64,000 nucleotides of DNA from Vigna angularis (Eukaryota; Streptophyta; Magnoliopsida; Fabales; Fabaceae), in NCBI RefSeq assembly GCF_016808095.1, contig NC_068972.1, positions 3,658,001-3,722,000 on the forward strand. The letters are read 5' to 3'. Under the pieces are notes generated by a model that did not search any database, was not told where the DNA came from, and saw only the letters and a list, made by a program, of their open reading frames with translations. The position numbers and the translations under genes are program-made. Positions within the stretch are counted from its first letter, which is position 1; every line of letters begins with the position of its first letter. This document shows positions 11,989 to 25,914 of this stretch, in pieces.

Positions 11989-12016
11989 ATAATAATAATA
12001 ATAATAATAATAATAA
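11989..12016. repeat. (TAA)n microsatellite
   Basis: About nine uninterrupted TAA/AAT units in AT-rich intergenic DNA. Confidence 0.9.
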
Positions 12017-12922
12017 ATTTATTATTTTTTGTTATCATAAAGAAAAGTGGATACAGCTTCTTTCTATGATATTTTTATTATCATAAAGAAAAGTAAATTA
12101 TTTAATTTTTAAATTAAAATAATTATTTTATCTTTAAATAGTTATTTATTTAAATTGAATTATTCTTTTAAACTAAACTATTATCTACAATAAAAAATTA
12201 ATATAATAAGTAAATCATATTATTCATTAAATTTCATCATTCGTTTGATCCATATAATTTTTTTAATTTTTAATTTTGTTTTTTATAGAAAATTGCAATT
12301 TTAGTATCTATACCCGATTTAAAATTTATTTTAATCGACACTGTTAATCTTGAATAAGAAAACAAAAGTTTTATTAGTCTATAAAAAAACGTAACATTAT
12401 CATAATAGTTTTCTAAAATATAAAATTGAAATTAGTTATTTTAGTTCCCAGTTGATTTTTTTTCTTTGAAAAAGCTTAGATATATTTTTGTTCTTCAAAA
12501 GTTTAATTTTTTTGTATTTACTCTCCATGAAAATTTTATTACGATAAAAAAAAATTTAAGTATAAAAAGGAAATTTAAAAATATTTAAAAAATCAACATA
12601 AAATAAAAATGGAATACAAATAAGTATTTTAAATTAAATAACTATAAATAATTTTAAAAAATACATAAGTTATTGGCTCAGAGACTATAATTTATTTAGC
12701 AGAAGAACTAAAAGGAGTGAAAGTTTCAGGGTTTTTTTAATGTTATTAATTGTAAATATTGAAATAAAAAGCGTACAATAAATAAATTTGCAATTTCCTC
12801 TGACTGGGGGAATGAATGTTAAAATAGTGAGAAATCTGAAGAAGTAGAAGACAAGGTACAATAATTTGTGGTATAAAATAGTATGTGAAAACTGAGTGTG
12901 AAGAAGTTCATTCAGAGTAGAG

Positions 12923-15900
12923 ATGCCAACAGCTATGAAGGTTCTTATCCACCGACTTCTGATGTCCTTCGTCTTCTCTTGCTTACTGTGTTGGGCAATG
13001 CAAGATGGAGTACGGGCTACTATGCGCAGCACCCCACAGAGTACGTGGTGGAAGCCACTTTCAACCAATGCAGGGGATGATGAGTCTCCTCCAAGGCCCT
13101 TGAAGGTTACTTTCGCTGGGCCTGCAACTCACTGGACAGATGCCATCCCCATTGGCAATGGCCGTCTCGGTGCCATGGTTTGGGGTGGCGTACCCTCCGA
13201 ACTTCTCCAGCTCAATGGTATTCTTGCTTTCAAACTCTAATCTGGAAAACTTTCGCTTTAATTGTCGTTACTTCGATCCAAAGGCCAATGAAAGTGATGT
13301 TGTTGTTATATGGTAGTCATAAGAGTTTTAAACTATGTTTTATTTCCCCGTTTATTAATTTTTTATACCCTTTATCACTATCTGACCCTGTATAAGTTAC
13401 ATTCTTAAAATTCACCGTGTTTGTGATTAATGATGTGAACGACAAAACACACCTGCGTATTGTCCTTAATTCCTTCAAGATCTTTGTTGGAATACAATTG
13501 TACGTACGGGACTTGAGTCCCGATTTTTAGAAGTATGGCATTCTGGTGTGGGGTTTGCTCTCCACTTAGAAAGGGTGTTTTTTCTGGTGTGGTTTTACTG
13601 AGGTTCTTTTCTTTGGATAATTTTTTTTTGGTTAAAGACCTGTAAGAATAAAAAATAATGAAGAGAAGTGAATTAAGTTTCTTTCATGAGCTCAAACTAG
13701 CTATCATTAAATTAATTTATAAAAACTTTCTTATTAGTTTTAATCAGGTGGAAACTAAAATTAGCTTATGAGAGGAATTAGTTCTTTTTTTTCTTCTTAT
13801 TTTCTTCTTCTGTAAGTATTTTTTTCGTCTAATGGGTGACACTATAGGCATTTGTACTTGAGAACTTATATAAGTGGGATGAAATGCGAGGACATGGTCA
13901 TGGTTTACTATTTTATGCAAGGTGAAACGAATGAGCTACGTCTCTCTCTTTCCTGAAGCATTCTAATGTGAAGATTTAAATTTTCTTGTAGAGGACACAC
14001 TTTGGACTGGGATCCCTGGAGACTACACCAACAAAAGTGCTCCACAAGCACTGGCTGAAGTCAGAAAGCTCGTTGATGATAGAAAATTCTCTGAAGCTAC
14101 CGCAGCAGCTGTCAAGTTGTCAGGAGAGCCTTCCGATGTATGTAATATGTCACAATTCATATAACCATCCTTGCTCTAAGTTTCAAAGAACTACATTCTA
14201 TTTACTGAACCGATGTCAGGGGTTGACAACCCGGTAATATGATATATGAACAGTGGAATCTGATTAGGTGCTATTTTCTACAATACAAATCTCATAATTT
14301 TATTATTCAACTAGTAATCCATTCATTCCCCCAGGCCCCCTTTTAAATGTGTGCTAATTGGTGCTCTCATTTGTGCATGAGTCAAGGAAGCTTTATACAA
14401 TCTTGGTACTCATTTTCCTAACTGTTATTTTTTGACATGAAGGTATACCAACTTCTCGGTGATATCAAGATAGAGTTTCATGATTCCCATCTTAAATATT
14501 CAAAGGAGTCTTATTACAGGGAGCTGGATTTGGATACTGCTACCGCAAAAGTAAAATACTCTGTGGGTGATGTAGAATTTACTAGAGAGCATTTTGTTTC
14601 TAGTCCAGACCAAGTAATAGTGACAAGGTTATCTGCAAGCAAACCTGGGTCATTATCATTTACAGTGTATTTTGATAGCAAAATGCATCATGATTCAAGG
14701 ATAAGTGGCCAAAATCAGATAATAATTGAAGGGAGATGTCCTGGTAGTAGGATCCGACCGAGACTGAATTCAATTGACAATCCAATGGGGATTCGGTTTT
14801 CTGCAGTTTTTGATATGCAGATTAGTAACGGGGTTATACAAGTTTTAGATGATAGGAAGCTAACAGTTGAAGGTTCAGATTCGGCTATTTTGCTTTTGAC
14901 AGCTTCTTCTTCCTTTGATGGCCCATTTACTATGCCTGAAGACTCAAAGAAGGACCCTACTTCTGAGTCCCTCAGTAAAATGAAGTCCGTGAAAAGTTTT
15001 TCTTATGCTGATCTTTATGCACGACACATAGATGACTATCAAAATCTATTTCACCGCGTCTCATTGCAACTCTCTAAAAGCTCAAAGACTGTTTTGGGAA
15101 AATCTGTTTTCTTCAAAAGGCAGTCAGTTTCCTCCCAAACAAACATCTCTCAAAAGGAAGGTGACACCATTCCAACTTCAGCAAGAGTCAAATCTTTTCA
15201 AACTGATGAGGACCCTTCCTTTGTTGAGCTTTTGTTTCAATATGGTCGATATCTCCTAATCTCTTGTTCACGTCCTGGATCTCAGGTGGCAAATCTACAG
15301 GGTATCTGGAACAAAGATGTTGAGCCTGCATGGGAGTATGTTTTCCCTTCTCTTTTTCATCCCTCATCTAGCAATAAATAAATAAATAAATAAATAAATA
15401 AAAAGGAAATTGTATACTATAGTTTTTTGTTTATAAGGTTGCGTAGAGTTTTCGCATGGATATGAAGTATTAAATATAGTATGTAGAAGTACTTTCACGA
15501 ACAATTGCTATGAGTTTGTAATTTGTCTCTTTTTGTACTTCATCCAGTGGTGCTCCTCACTTGAACATTAATCTTCAAATGAATTATTGGCCAGCCCTTT
15601 CTAGCAACCTACAAGAGTGTCAAGAGCCCTTATTTGATTTCATTTCGTCTTTGTCAGCCAATGGTAAAAAAACTGCAAAGGTATTTTGTTCTTTTCCCTC
15701 TTGCTTTCATATTATTCTTGGCATTGTATTTAAGAAAGAGATCCACCCTTTCCGCTATTAGTAACTTTATATCCTTTATAGCAAAACAAGAAGACAAGAA
15801 GATATAGTCTACCGTATTACCATTTGCCCACCATGCCCTGAATTTTATATGCTCTATCCATATTTTCCTTTGATCTTTTGCATACAGGTGAACTATGAAA

Positions 15901-18900
15901 CAAATGGTTGGGTTGCACATCAAGTTTCTGACATATGGGCTAAAACATCACCAGATAGAGGTGAGGCTGTTTGGGCTTTATGGCCTATGGGTGGAGCTTG
16001 GCTTTGTGCCCATTTATGGGAGCATTATACTTATACAATGGACAAAGTAAGTTCAGATCTTTCAGTAAAGTATCTAAGCCTCGATTTAAAAGTATTGACT
16101 CAAAACTGATCTTGTGAAACGAGTTGTTTATACTTGTACAGTTGCCTATTCAGACGGATTAATTTTAGATAGCTATTGAAATTATTGATGATGAACTGTT
16201 ATACTTGTACAGTTGCCTATTTCATGAATGCAATTGTCTGCTTCTATTTTCATGGCATAACTATGTGTTGGACCTGAAATATTGAAAGAGGTTATTCATC
16301 TTCATATCATGATAGGGTTCTCTATATGACCAGTTGATCTATTTTTTGTTATTATGATTTATGAACTCAATATAATTTCAAAATTGATACAAATCCAAAT
16401 ATTGCCTTGTTCAGCTGTGACAATTAATAATTCCAGGGAGCAACATACTGTTTTCAACAACCAACAACTTCAATTATAGATTTCAAGTTTCATTTAAGGA
16501 TGGAACTTATTTACTGCTATTATTACCAATGAACCTTTGAGGTTATAAATATAGACTAGTTATTAGATACCCATTATCATGGCACATATAGCTATATTTT
16601 TCCTGTAAATGTTATATTAGTAAATGTATCTGTTTTGTGTAGTATCTTGTGTGTATTAATTACTAGGTAAGTGATGGTTGATTTTGTTTTATTTTTTTTA
16701 CATTAGGATTTTCTTAAAAATAAAGCATACCCTTTGTTGGAAGAATGTGCATCATTTTTGTTGGATTGGTTGATTGAAGGCCGTGGTGGATTATTAGAAA
16801 CTAACCCATCAACTTCACCAGAGCACATGTTCACTGCACCAGACCGAAAGCCTGCTAGTGTGAGCTACTCATCAACCATGGACATTTCAATCATAAAAGA
16901 AGTTTTCACTATAATCATTTCTGCCGCTGAGGTGAGAATGATCTTAATACTCAAACCAATACTAGTTTCATATTATCCCAATTTTGTCTTGGTCACTAAA
17001 TATCTGAAAAACAGGTTTTGGGAAGACACGATGACGCAATCATCAAAAGAGTCACTGTGTATCAGTCTAAGCTTCCTCCGACAAAACGTTCTAGAGATGG
17101 TTCCATTATGGAATGGGTAAGAAATTATATTTATTATCTGTATTCCTTCCTTCCATCCATTTAATATCCATTTGGCCAGTTCTTGTCATCTGATATTTTG
17201 TTCTGATTTGCAACGAACAAGTTTGACCGTTTGCCAGCAATTCCATGTTTACTATAGCGCCTTATTTTATTTTTCAGGCAGAAGATTTTGAGGACCCAGA
17301 TGTACATCATCGACATGTTTCACATCTGTTTGGACTATTTCCAGGGCACACGATTAGTCTTGAGCAAACTCCAGTCCTCTGTAAAGCTGTGGAATCTAGT
17401 CTAATTAAAAGAGGTCTTGTATGAGAACTTTATGAGCTAAAATCATTCAAGAGATAATATTTTTTTCATGCAATATGTCTGGAACTTATTCATTATGTTG
17501 AAATTTCAGATTCTTAGATAAGTTGAAACAGCCATATATAATTATTAATAGGTTTAATTACTCATTTCCCCCCCATAAATTTACAACTTTTAGTCTCTAT
17601 ACTTAAAAATGATTTTCCATTTAGTAACTAAACTTTTGATGATCATTTTAATTCTTTTTAGTCTCTGAGACTAACACGGATTAAAAATGGTTGTATAGTA
17701 ATTAAAACACTCTCTAATAGTTGTCTTTTTGCTTATGAATAGCTGAAGTGATTTTTTGTGTTGAGACTAGAGAGATTATTTTCAACTATGTGTCAGCTTA
17801 AAGCCTCTCTAGTTAGTTTAGTTGACGACTGTAACGGTTCTCCAGGAATTATTTTTACTTCTACGAAAGCAGGGATTAGTATGTTTATGTTCAACCTTAT
17901 ATAGGACGAGATACATAATGTAAATCTGTGTTCTTTTTCGTTCAATAGTAAACATTCTCACTCTGTATTACAGGAGATGATGGCCCAGGATGGTCGACAA
18001 CTTGGAAAGCTTCATTGTGGGCACATCTTCATAATAGTGAGCATGCGTATCGTATGATAAAACACTTGATTGTCTTGGTAGACCCTGATCATGAAAGTGA
18101 TTACGAAGGAGGACTTTATAGCAACCTGTTCACAACACATCCCCCTTTTCAGATTGATGCTAACTTTGGGTAAGGCTCAATTTTTTGTAAGGACTGTAAG
18201 GTATCTTGTCAATTGCACTTTCATCACTTAAAAAGCTTGGGCTGTATATTTTTTCTCTCTCATATCTGGGTAAGGAAGGAGTAGTTCTGCTGTTGCAGAA
18301 ACTGTTAAGTTTCAATACCAAGAAACTAAGTAGAATTTCAATTTCTATACGTCATGTTAAGGCTTCAACTTTTGTTTCATGCGTTCCCTGTTTTTTGATA
18401 AATCTGCCTACTGATGCAAGTTTTTTCCCTGTTTTTAAACATTTGTGTGGTTATCATATCTTGTTGAATATATACCATTGCATCTTGTCAACATTATAAC
18501 CCAGGACTTCCCTTAATTTCTTCTATAACATCTTACACAGCATAACTGAGCAATTCCATAACTGTGAAAAAATTCATTACATTCTAAATCTTTAAGTGGA
18601 CCCCTCAGGAATAGTAGTATTGTGTTTACTTCACCCATATTCTTGGTAGTTAAATGCACAAATAGAAACGTAGCCTGGATGAGACTATTGCTTTAGCTTT
18701 AGCAACCACGTGAACTCCTGATAGAAAAAAAACTCTTTTTGGTGGCAGTTTTTCTGGAGCAATAGCAGAAATGCTTGTTCAAAGCACAATGAAGGACCTT
18801 TACTTGCTTCCGGCATTGCCACGCGATAAATGGGCCAATGGTTGTGTGAAAGGATTGAAAGCTCGTGGCGGGGTAACAGTCAACATTTGCTGGAAAGAAG

Positions 18901-19064
18901 GAGATCTACTTGAAGTTGGGCTTTGGTCAGAAAAGCTGAATTCCCAAGTAAGACTACATTATAGAGGAACCGTGGTCTTAACAAGTTTATCACCTGGCAG
19001 AGTTTACTCATATAATAACCTATTGAAGTGCGTGAAGACATACTCTCTCCCTCAGAAAAATTAA
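12923..19064 (+). CDS. FUC95A: Alpha-L-fucosidase 2, glycoside hydrolase family 95 (FUC95A/AXY8-like)
   Basis: Predicted secreted 866-aa enzyme that removes alpha-1,2-linked L-fucose from apoplastic glycans such as xyloglucan. Ten exons: 12923-13217, 13992-14137, 14443-15335, 15548-15680, 15888-16046, 16707-16931, 17015-17116, 17278-17413, 17974-18169, 18749-19064. All junctions are GT..AG and the frame stays open; the exon 8 donor (GTCTTG) is weak. The N-terminus has a hydrophobic signal-peptide-like segment (LLMSFVFSCLLCW). GH95 landmarks follow in order: PIGNGRLGAMVWGG, EDTLWTGIPGDY, HLNINLQMNYWP (Asn451/Asn453), TNPSTSPEH (Glu581), HRHVSHLFGLFPG and PPFQIDANFGFSGA (Asp758). By analogy with bacterial AfcA, Glu581 would be the acid, with Asp758 and the Asn pair completing the active site. 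The length matches plant Fuc95A (about 840 aa). No break or missing key residue is seen. Confidence 0.95.
15373..15402. repeat. (AAAT)n microsatellite in fucosidase intron 3
   Basis: Seven AAAT/AATA units shortly after the exon 3 donor at 15336. Confidence 0.9.
16127..16221. repeat. Direct repeat of about 22 bp in fucosidase intron 5
   Basis: The word TATACTTGTACAGTTGCCTA occurs at about 16130 and again at about 16201, identical and about 70 bases apart, with little similarity in between. Confidence 0.8.
17550..17830. repeat. Legume-type 'GGTTTAATTACTCATTT' interspersed repeat in fucosidase intron 8
   Basis: The segment begins AGGTTTAATTACTCATTTCC and continues with TTTAGTCTCTATACTTAAAA and further TTAGT-type words. 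This layout matches a non-coding interspersed repeat that I recall as abundant in legume introns. Its exact family and ends cannot be set from one copy. Confidence 0.45.
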
Positions 19065-21015
19065 TCCTTCGATATTCTAATAATACTTCTAAGTAACAGG
19101 TATTGCTTTTTGCAATTTGTCATGGGTTCAATGTTGGATGCAGTTTACTGGATCAAGATACATTTATCTTGCTTCCAAAGATTATTCTTTTCATATAGCC
19201 GCTGAGGATGTAATTTAACCAATATTTTGTTTTCATTGATGCATTTGTTTTATGGTTTGATGCGTAAAATCTGTGTAATGCTGTTGTCATTTTAGTATTC
19301 AACTTCACTCGAATTCAATGGATCATAGATATTCTGCTGATCGTGAATATGTAGAGGGATGTTGTCTAGGTGTTTATGTTTGAATATGAATTGGGAGAAT
19401 TAAAAAGGGTTTATTTCCAATCAGCATTCTTTTTCTTTCCTCCTCAATGTGTATTGGAATTTGCTGCATGGAAGTTTATTAAGCATATTTCAAATTTTTT
19501 TTTATCTAAACTAAACACAGGTCAGGCTTTCCAAATTAGAGTTCAGGTTGAGCAATGTGACTTTGTCATGGCTCTCATTTTCCCAAGAGCTTTTAAGAAT
19601 GTAAATAATAATAAAAGAAAGACTAGAGTGCGCTTTTACCAATATAAATAATACACTTTTGAGATTATAATATATGGAAGTGTAATGCATGAGAGGTTCC
19701 ACAAGAAAATTGTGGAATGTATAAAGAAAAATTCCTTTTTGTAGATGATAAGTTAAATAGATTAAAAAAGTCATAAGTTAAGTGCATGATATACAAACTA
19801 ATAAAAAATGTAAGATTATCAGAATAATAAGATTTGATCATGTTATTTAATTAAAATTTAGTTTTATTTTAATACTTTTGCATATTATTAAGCTGAACTT
19901 TTAATGCATTGTTGAGACGGGAGACACGTAAAAGATAAATCATAATGAGACTAGAAAAAGTTTAGAAAATGAGTGGTCTGTGGTGTTTAAAATTATTTGG
20001 ATTTAAGAAATAGACGGAGAAAAAATGTTTATTAATTTTTTTATTTGGATGGGAAGCTTAAGGAAATTAAGCAATTTTTATTGTAAAGATGTCAATGACT
20101 TTTGCATTCATAGTTTTAAATTTTAATTAAATATTCAATTGAAGTAATATATATAAATAAATTATACAAAAAAAATTGGATAAAAATGATCCTGACCTGA
20201 TTGATACCGGTCATTATTAATCATAACTATTAATAAAAATTATTCTTCTTTATATTGTAACTGTTTCTAATATACATAATTCCTTACTAATTTTAACTTT
20301 ACTAATATAACTAATTTTATTATTTTTATTCTTTAACTAAGTATTATACTTGTTTTTGTAAATTTAATTAACTACTTACAATAAAACAAATTAATTATAA
20401 TAAAATTATAAAAACTATTTTATAAATATAATGTATGAACATATTTTTAATAAGTTTAATAAAGAAGTATTTTAATAATTATAATACTTTTTATTTTTGT
20501 TATTAGTAAAAATAGACTCGAATGTATTCATATAAACATGTGTTTTTACTAATGTAAATAATATGGATAAAAATGATTAAAATTTATGTAATGGGAAAAA
20601 CTAGTTTAAAGCAAGTTGAATTAAAATTTTCCTAAATAGTTTTGGAGAAAAAAAATCAGCATTTTCTCAAATTGAAACTAGTTTATTTATATATTAATTA
20701 GTAAAAATTCTTTCACGTAGTTTTCTCAAAATTATATTGTAAATTATACAAAAATTAATTTAGGTTAAAATAAAAGTTTATTTATCATGCTTTCTTTTAG
20801 AAACATTTATGGAGTTTATAAAAGAAAAATGTCCAAAAAAAATTAGAGAAAACCGTTACAAGGTTAAAAATCGGAAGCAACTGAAAGCGACATCGTTTTA
20901 TATTCTCCATGATATACCTAAGCAAAGCAAAACCTATGATTCTCACACTCACTCAATAGACCAGCCACCACTCCTAACCCTTGCAAAGCCCTAAAACATC
21001 TCAGATTGGATTGCA
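19065..21015. other. Intergenic between fucosidase and NFD6-like gene
   Basis: 19065-19300 is likely the fucosidase 3'UTR. 19650-20800 is AT-rich with no gene or clear repeat that I can support. 20880-21015 has mixed composition and is probably the promoter and 5'UTR of the next gene (it contains AAAGCCCTAAAA just before the start). Confidence 0.6.
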
Positions 21016-21493
21016 ATGGCTTGGCGTTCTGGTTCTCTCTCTCGTTCCTTAATGTCCACAGCTAGGGCTTCTCTCCGGCCGTCGGCGCCGTCATCCCTTC
21101 CCCGCCTCCGTCCACCTCCAGTCACTGCCCCTCGCGTCCAGTCCCGCCGCTTTTCCATGCCGGCTACCAGGTTTCGCTTTTCGCCGATTTTCTGTGTCTT
21201 CTTATTTAACGATAACTAAAATGATATCGTTTCAAAACGAATTGCTAATCTGCCATCGTTTTAATTTCTTCAATTTGGAATTAATTTTGTAATTTGTTGC
21301 ATTCTGAATTATATTGAGAATTTGTATTTTCTTTTTTATCAGGAATCTGGGGCAATTGGGCTGCACACAATCACTTTTACCTCTGCAAAGTACAATGGCT
21401 ATTACCTGCATGACGTCACACGTTGCTGTCAGTGCTCGTGCCTGTTGCGAGCTGTCCCATGGTACCTTCCGTCGTTCTTGTCAAGATCGCTAG
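21016..21493 (+). CDS. NFD6/NOXY2-like mitochondrial small protein
   Basis: A 101-aa protein from two exons, 21016-21170 and 21343-21493, with the intron splitting an Arg codon (AG|G). The N-terminus (MAWRSGSLSRSLMSTARASL) is Arg/Ser-rich without acidic residues, a classic mitochondrial presequence. Exon 2 gives NLGQLGCTQSLLPL, then MTSHVAVSARACCELSHGTF and RRSCQDR before TAG. This layout (presequence, LG-C-QSLLPL motif, short Ser/Cys-rich tail) matches what I recall of plant NUCLEAR FUSION DEFECTIVE 6 and NONRESPONDING TO OXYLIPINS 2 proteins. These are small mitochondrial or plastid proteins of unclear biochemical role. The family often has spliced 3'UTRs and alternative C-termini, and splice-like sites continue to about 22.95 kb. 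The exon 1 donor (GTTTCG) is weak, but the phase fits. Confidence 0.8.
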
Positions 21494-24377
21494 TAGTCTC
21501 TTTGTGAGTCTTGCTGGTTCTAGGATGCATGAAAATTGAGAATGTGAAAATGGTTTATGTTGTTTTGTTTTTAAGCATATCATTCCATTGCCTCACCCAA
21601 AAATCTTACTAATGTTCTGGATTATATATAAAAGCCTTATATTATAGGAATGATGGATGGTAAATTTAGGCAGTCTTTTGTTGCTTTATGCGAAGACATG
21701 AGTTGGGTAGAATTTGTGAGTTTGTCTAGCTTGGCTCATAAGAAGGTATTAAGATTCAAATTTATAGGGAATGGAAAAGATGGGTGATGCGCCAGGACAT
21801 TGATCATCTTCCAATGGCGAGAGAAGAATGCTGCATAGTAGGTTCTTTTTTTGTTTTCCTTCGTTCAAAATTATAAATTCAGTAATGTTTTCGGTTAAAC
21901 CATATAAAAGTGATTGGTTATTCTTGGAGATGAACTGAGGCAGTAGTCAGATAAGCAAGTGTTTTTTTTGAGTTATTTGCTTTGAGCGTGCATTTTGTCT
22001 ATCTATTGCTTGGATTCTTCATTATTAATTTCAGTATGGAAAAATCTCACGCGTTGAGCAGTTATTGTATCTTATTTTACTTTTGCTGGCCTTTCTATTC
22101 AATTGTTTTTTACCCAAATATAAAATATTTTACGGTTTTCAACAAGATTTGCGGAGGCTTCCCACCAAAAATCACTTGGATGAACTATTTGAGCATTTTT
22201 TTTGTCAGTTTATTGAATTCCATGCACACGTTTGCTTAGTTTACCAGAAATAAAATCCATGCCAGAGTCATCCTTGAAATGGCTGTATGTCCAGCCCTTT
22301 CATTAGTTTTATAATGCTACTAATGAGTAAACTACATTCCTTTCACAGGTGATCCTGATTCCTGAGGTGAGGTTCTAAGTCCCCATTGATTATTTTGGTT
22401 AAAAAAACTAAAATACCTCCTTGACCCAACTTCAAATCCTTTGCTCTGAAAGATGAGATTTTTATGCTAAAGAGATTGCTGCCTTGAAATTCTTCCTACG
22501 AAGACAATTTGAAAGTCTCGGGCAGCTAAGCATGGTTGTCAAAAACCACAGTCTGTCCTTTCATGTAAAGGATGATTACAACCTTGGCTTGTTCCTTTAT
22601 ATGATAAGTGTTCTCCAAGTATTTTTATCATAAAAAGGAACATGTCGAGATTGCTTACTACTACTTTTAGTTGTTGCATTCTTAGTTCGTCATAGTATTT
22701 ACTGGCTTATCACCACAGGCATTTTTGGAAATTCTTGCTATTTTGGCGGTTTCAATATAACAGATACAATGCATGCACACGGGAATATATAATTTCCGAA
22801 AAACAATGTCCTTTGTGTAATGAAAACTCGCGAGCAAAATAATCTGAATGTCTGGTTGAGCAATATTGTCTAAAATCTTTAATGCCATGTAATCTCAGAC
22901 TTACGCTGTTATGATTTCCTTTGCTCTTGCAGGTACGTGAGGAAGCTGTTGAACTTTCATAGTTGCCTTTGAGGATACGGGTGGCCAATAATTATGAGTA
23001 GTGTTTTCTGCGAAGTAACAGTTGTTGGACTGTCGAATTAGACTCATCGGTTATGTTATTATCATCTGTGGTACTTATTCAACACTGAAAACCATTTTTC
23101 TCCCCAAATCCGAACAACATTCAGGATTAGTTCTTTATTCTTCTTGTATCCGGCTTTGTTTAATTGCTGTACATTTTTGGTCTTTTAAATATTTTTCGAA
23201 ATAATGCCTGTGGTTGATCACTTATCAAGCAATGCACTAAATTAGCCATGAACGAGTTTTCTTGGCCCTTATTGCAGACAACTTGTATCAAATTATAATC
23301 GAAGTAGAAGTTATGTTGGTTGATCTTAAACTAAGATTAATGGTAGTTTACATCATTGAGGAATTTTAGTTATGCAATTTTTTGGAAGGCAATTAAGCTT
23401 GTATTTTTAATGATATGTTTAATCATTTTCTTGGACATGTTATTTGTTTCAATTGATTCTAGTGTCATACATGAATTAAACTTTATATATTTGTTTTTTA
23501 CTTTGAAATTATATTATATTTAATAAAACATTAACATTTGATCAATCAATTATAGCTTTAATGTATAAAAGCATAAAAAAGATGTTAATCTACAAATATA
23601 ATAAATTTATTATGCTTTTACTGTAAAAGTTTACACGATAGTAATACAGAGTTAAGCTGCAAACAAGTCTTATACTTTGCAGTATTTTTCCTAGTTTACT
23701 CTTTATTAACTTTGTGACGCATGAATAGTCTCTGTCTTGATATTTGTATTTTTAAAGTATTTGTTCTTGTCTAAATATTTGTATGACCGTGTAGATTTGG
23801 ATGAGTAGTAAATTTGAATCACTATGTAAATATTAAAAGCTGCCGCAGCGAAATTAATAAAGTATTCTTAATCATCCAAGTAAAATTACCCAACAGCAAG
23901 TACAGAATTCCAATAGGACAACTAACTAAAAATAACAACACAACTGTTAAATTATATGTCCAAAATCTTTCAAAAAATAGGAAATGTTTTTTATTTACAA
24001 ATTTACTGAACACAAATAAGATTTTTGAAGCGTCCATTAGCATAGAAAATAAGATAAAGACTAAAATATGAAAGATAATATAAGATAAAGACTAAAATAT
24101 ACCAACTTAGAACGAATAATATAAGGAAGGCTAAAATATGACATTAATGTCAAAGAATTGAAATTATTCCCTTGAAAGTGGCAACTTAAAATTTCATATT
24201 TTAAAGAAAAGTCCAAAGTAATTTTATGGGATAATTACTAAGACATATTAAGCATCTAAAATATTCAATAAAATATATACCACACAAACTACACTGTTCT
24301 TTGCATCCTCAAAATTATATATCCCTCTTTAGCAGAAAATTATTTTCTTAAAGTCGAACATTAGTTGGGAGCACATA

Positions 24378-24600
24378 TACTCACATGTATTTGTCACTTC
24401 ACATGGGGGAAAGCGGGTCATGTCCATCTTTAAATAATTCCAATGAAACCTTTGATTTTTAGCAACATTAATTTATCTAACTGAACATCAACATGTGCTG
24501 CTACACTAACATGTAGTTGTCACTTAGGAGATTTTGTGTTCATCTTTAAATATCTTCTCATTTTAATGAATCTTTCGATTTTTAACAACATTAACCTGTC
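24378..24600. repeat. Two-copy imperfect tandem repeat, about 120-bp period
   Basis: Copy 1 (24378-24480) and copy 2 (24500-24600) share in order ACATGTA-TTGTCACTT, GT-CATCTTTAAATA, TGAA-C-TTTCGATTTTTA-like and CAACATTAA words, with many substitutions and small indels. Confidence 0.6.
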
Positions 24601-25914
24601 TTTGTAAGTAATTCTTTAATTTTCAATTAAATGAAAAAAACACACACAAGATTTTGAATTTTCATGATACTTACTATTCTCATATACATAGTAGAAGAGA
24701 ACTTACTTGGATCCATTGTATAGTTCCTTCCTGTCAAATGTTCTTCCTTCACTTACTCCTCTCTAATGCTTTCTTGATGATATAGAAATTGTCAAAGATG
24801 TTTTTCTCTTTCATAGTCACAGTTTCTTTTCTTTTCAGATAACCTTACTTCGTAAAACCTTTTTCCTCTTTTATGATATTTAATCAACTTTAATAAAATA
24901 CCAAAATACCCTTTATTGAAGTGAGAAAAGAGGGATTAATTTTAATAACTCTAAAATAATCCCTATAACTTATAATACTTTATATTCTAATAATCATCAC
25001 ATTAGAATCTGTATATCAAAGTTATACTTTAAATTACATAAACCAATCTTAAATTAATATAATTAACATTCTCCCATTCATGTGATGACTTGAAGATCTA
25101 AAACTAAACTTTAAGTGTGCACCATTCATTAGAATTATCAAGTCATCATTCTTATATGAATTGAAATGATCGGATCATGGCGGGAAAAAATCATGAACGA
25201 CAATATTCCTTCCATGTATCACATAATCAAACCAACTCAACATAACTTTAATCAATCTTATACCCTTTACTTTGTTCCTTTATTGTTAAGAATGTTTTGA
25301 CCTTGAAGAAGACAATTATTGTAAGTAATATTGATTTAGGACAATTCTAAAACCTTTAAATACGAGTATCTCTCTCGCTAGACAAAAAAACTTATTCATC
25401 AAACTTTAAACAATTAGATTATCTCGAGCATTATGCCTAATACACAAAGTTAAGTGAAATAAGATAAGCTTAAGGATATCATTTCATCAATCACAACAAT
25501 GTAATAGTTTTACCTTCGTGAATTTGTCACAATGACAATACACATCTTATACAGCAGAATTTCCAACATACATCGTTTATTGTTCATGCATTACAGCATT
25601 CATGTTAAAATAAAAATGCTCTAAACCATAATCTTCTCTTTAACTACAATAAACAGTTAGAAGGCTGTAAACATTCAAGAATTTATCTAAAAAAATAGAA
25701 AAAGAAATGAACGTATTGAAAGTTAATACATTATTTTTTATAAATTCTATTCAAAATTTTATAAGATTAAATTAAACCAAAATTTAATTCTTTAAAAAAA
25801 TTCTATGATTAATTTTGTTGTAACTTAATTGTGAGCAAAACTTTAAACTATCACTAAATATCATTTACTAACAATAGTTTTTAATTCTTTTATTTTGGTG
25901 AGTAATGTTTAAAG

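Larger units (their letters stand above)
5935..12922. other. Gene-poor AT-rich intergenic region
   Basis: About 7 kb with no supportable gene. It contains the 3'UTR of the 4360 gene (to about 6.15 kb), a perfect TA-cored palindrome (6951-6994), a long (TA)n (8439-8500), a 39-bp minisatellite (9597-9715), a less AT-rich patch at about 11370-11480, and a TAA microsatellite (11989-12016). 12026-12100 holds two copies of TTATCATAAAGAAAAGT. The last 250 bases are the likely promoter and 5'UTR of the fucosidase gene. Confidence 0.7.
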
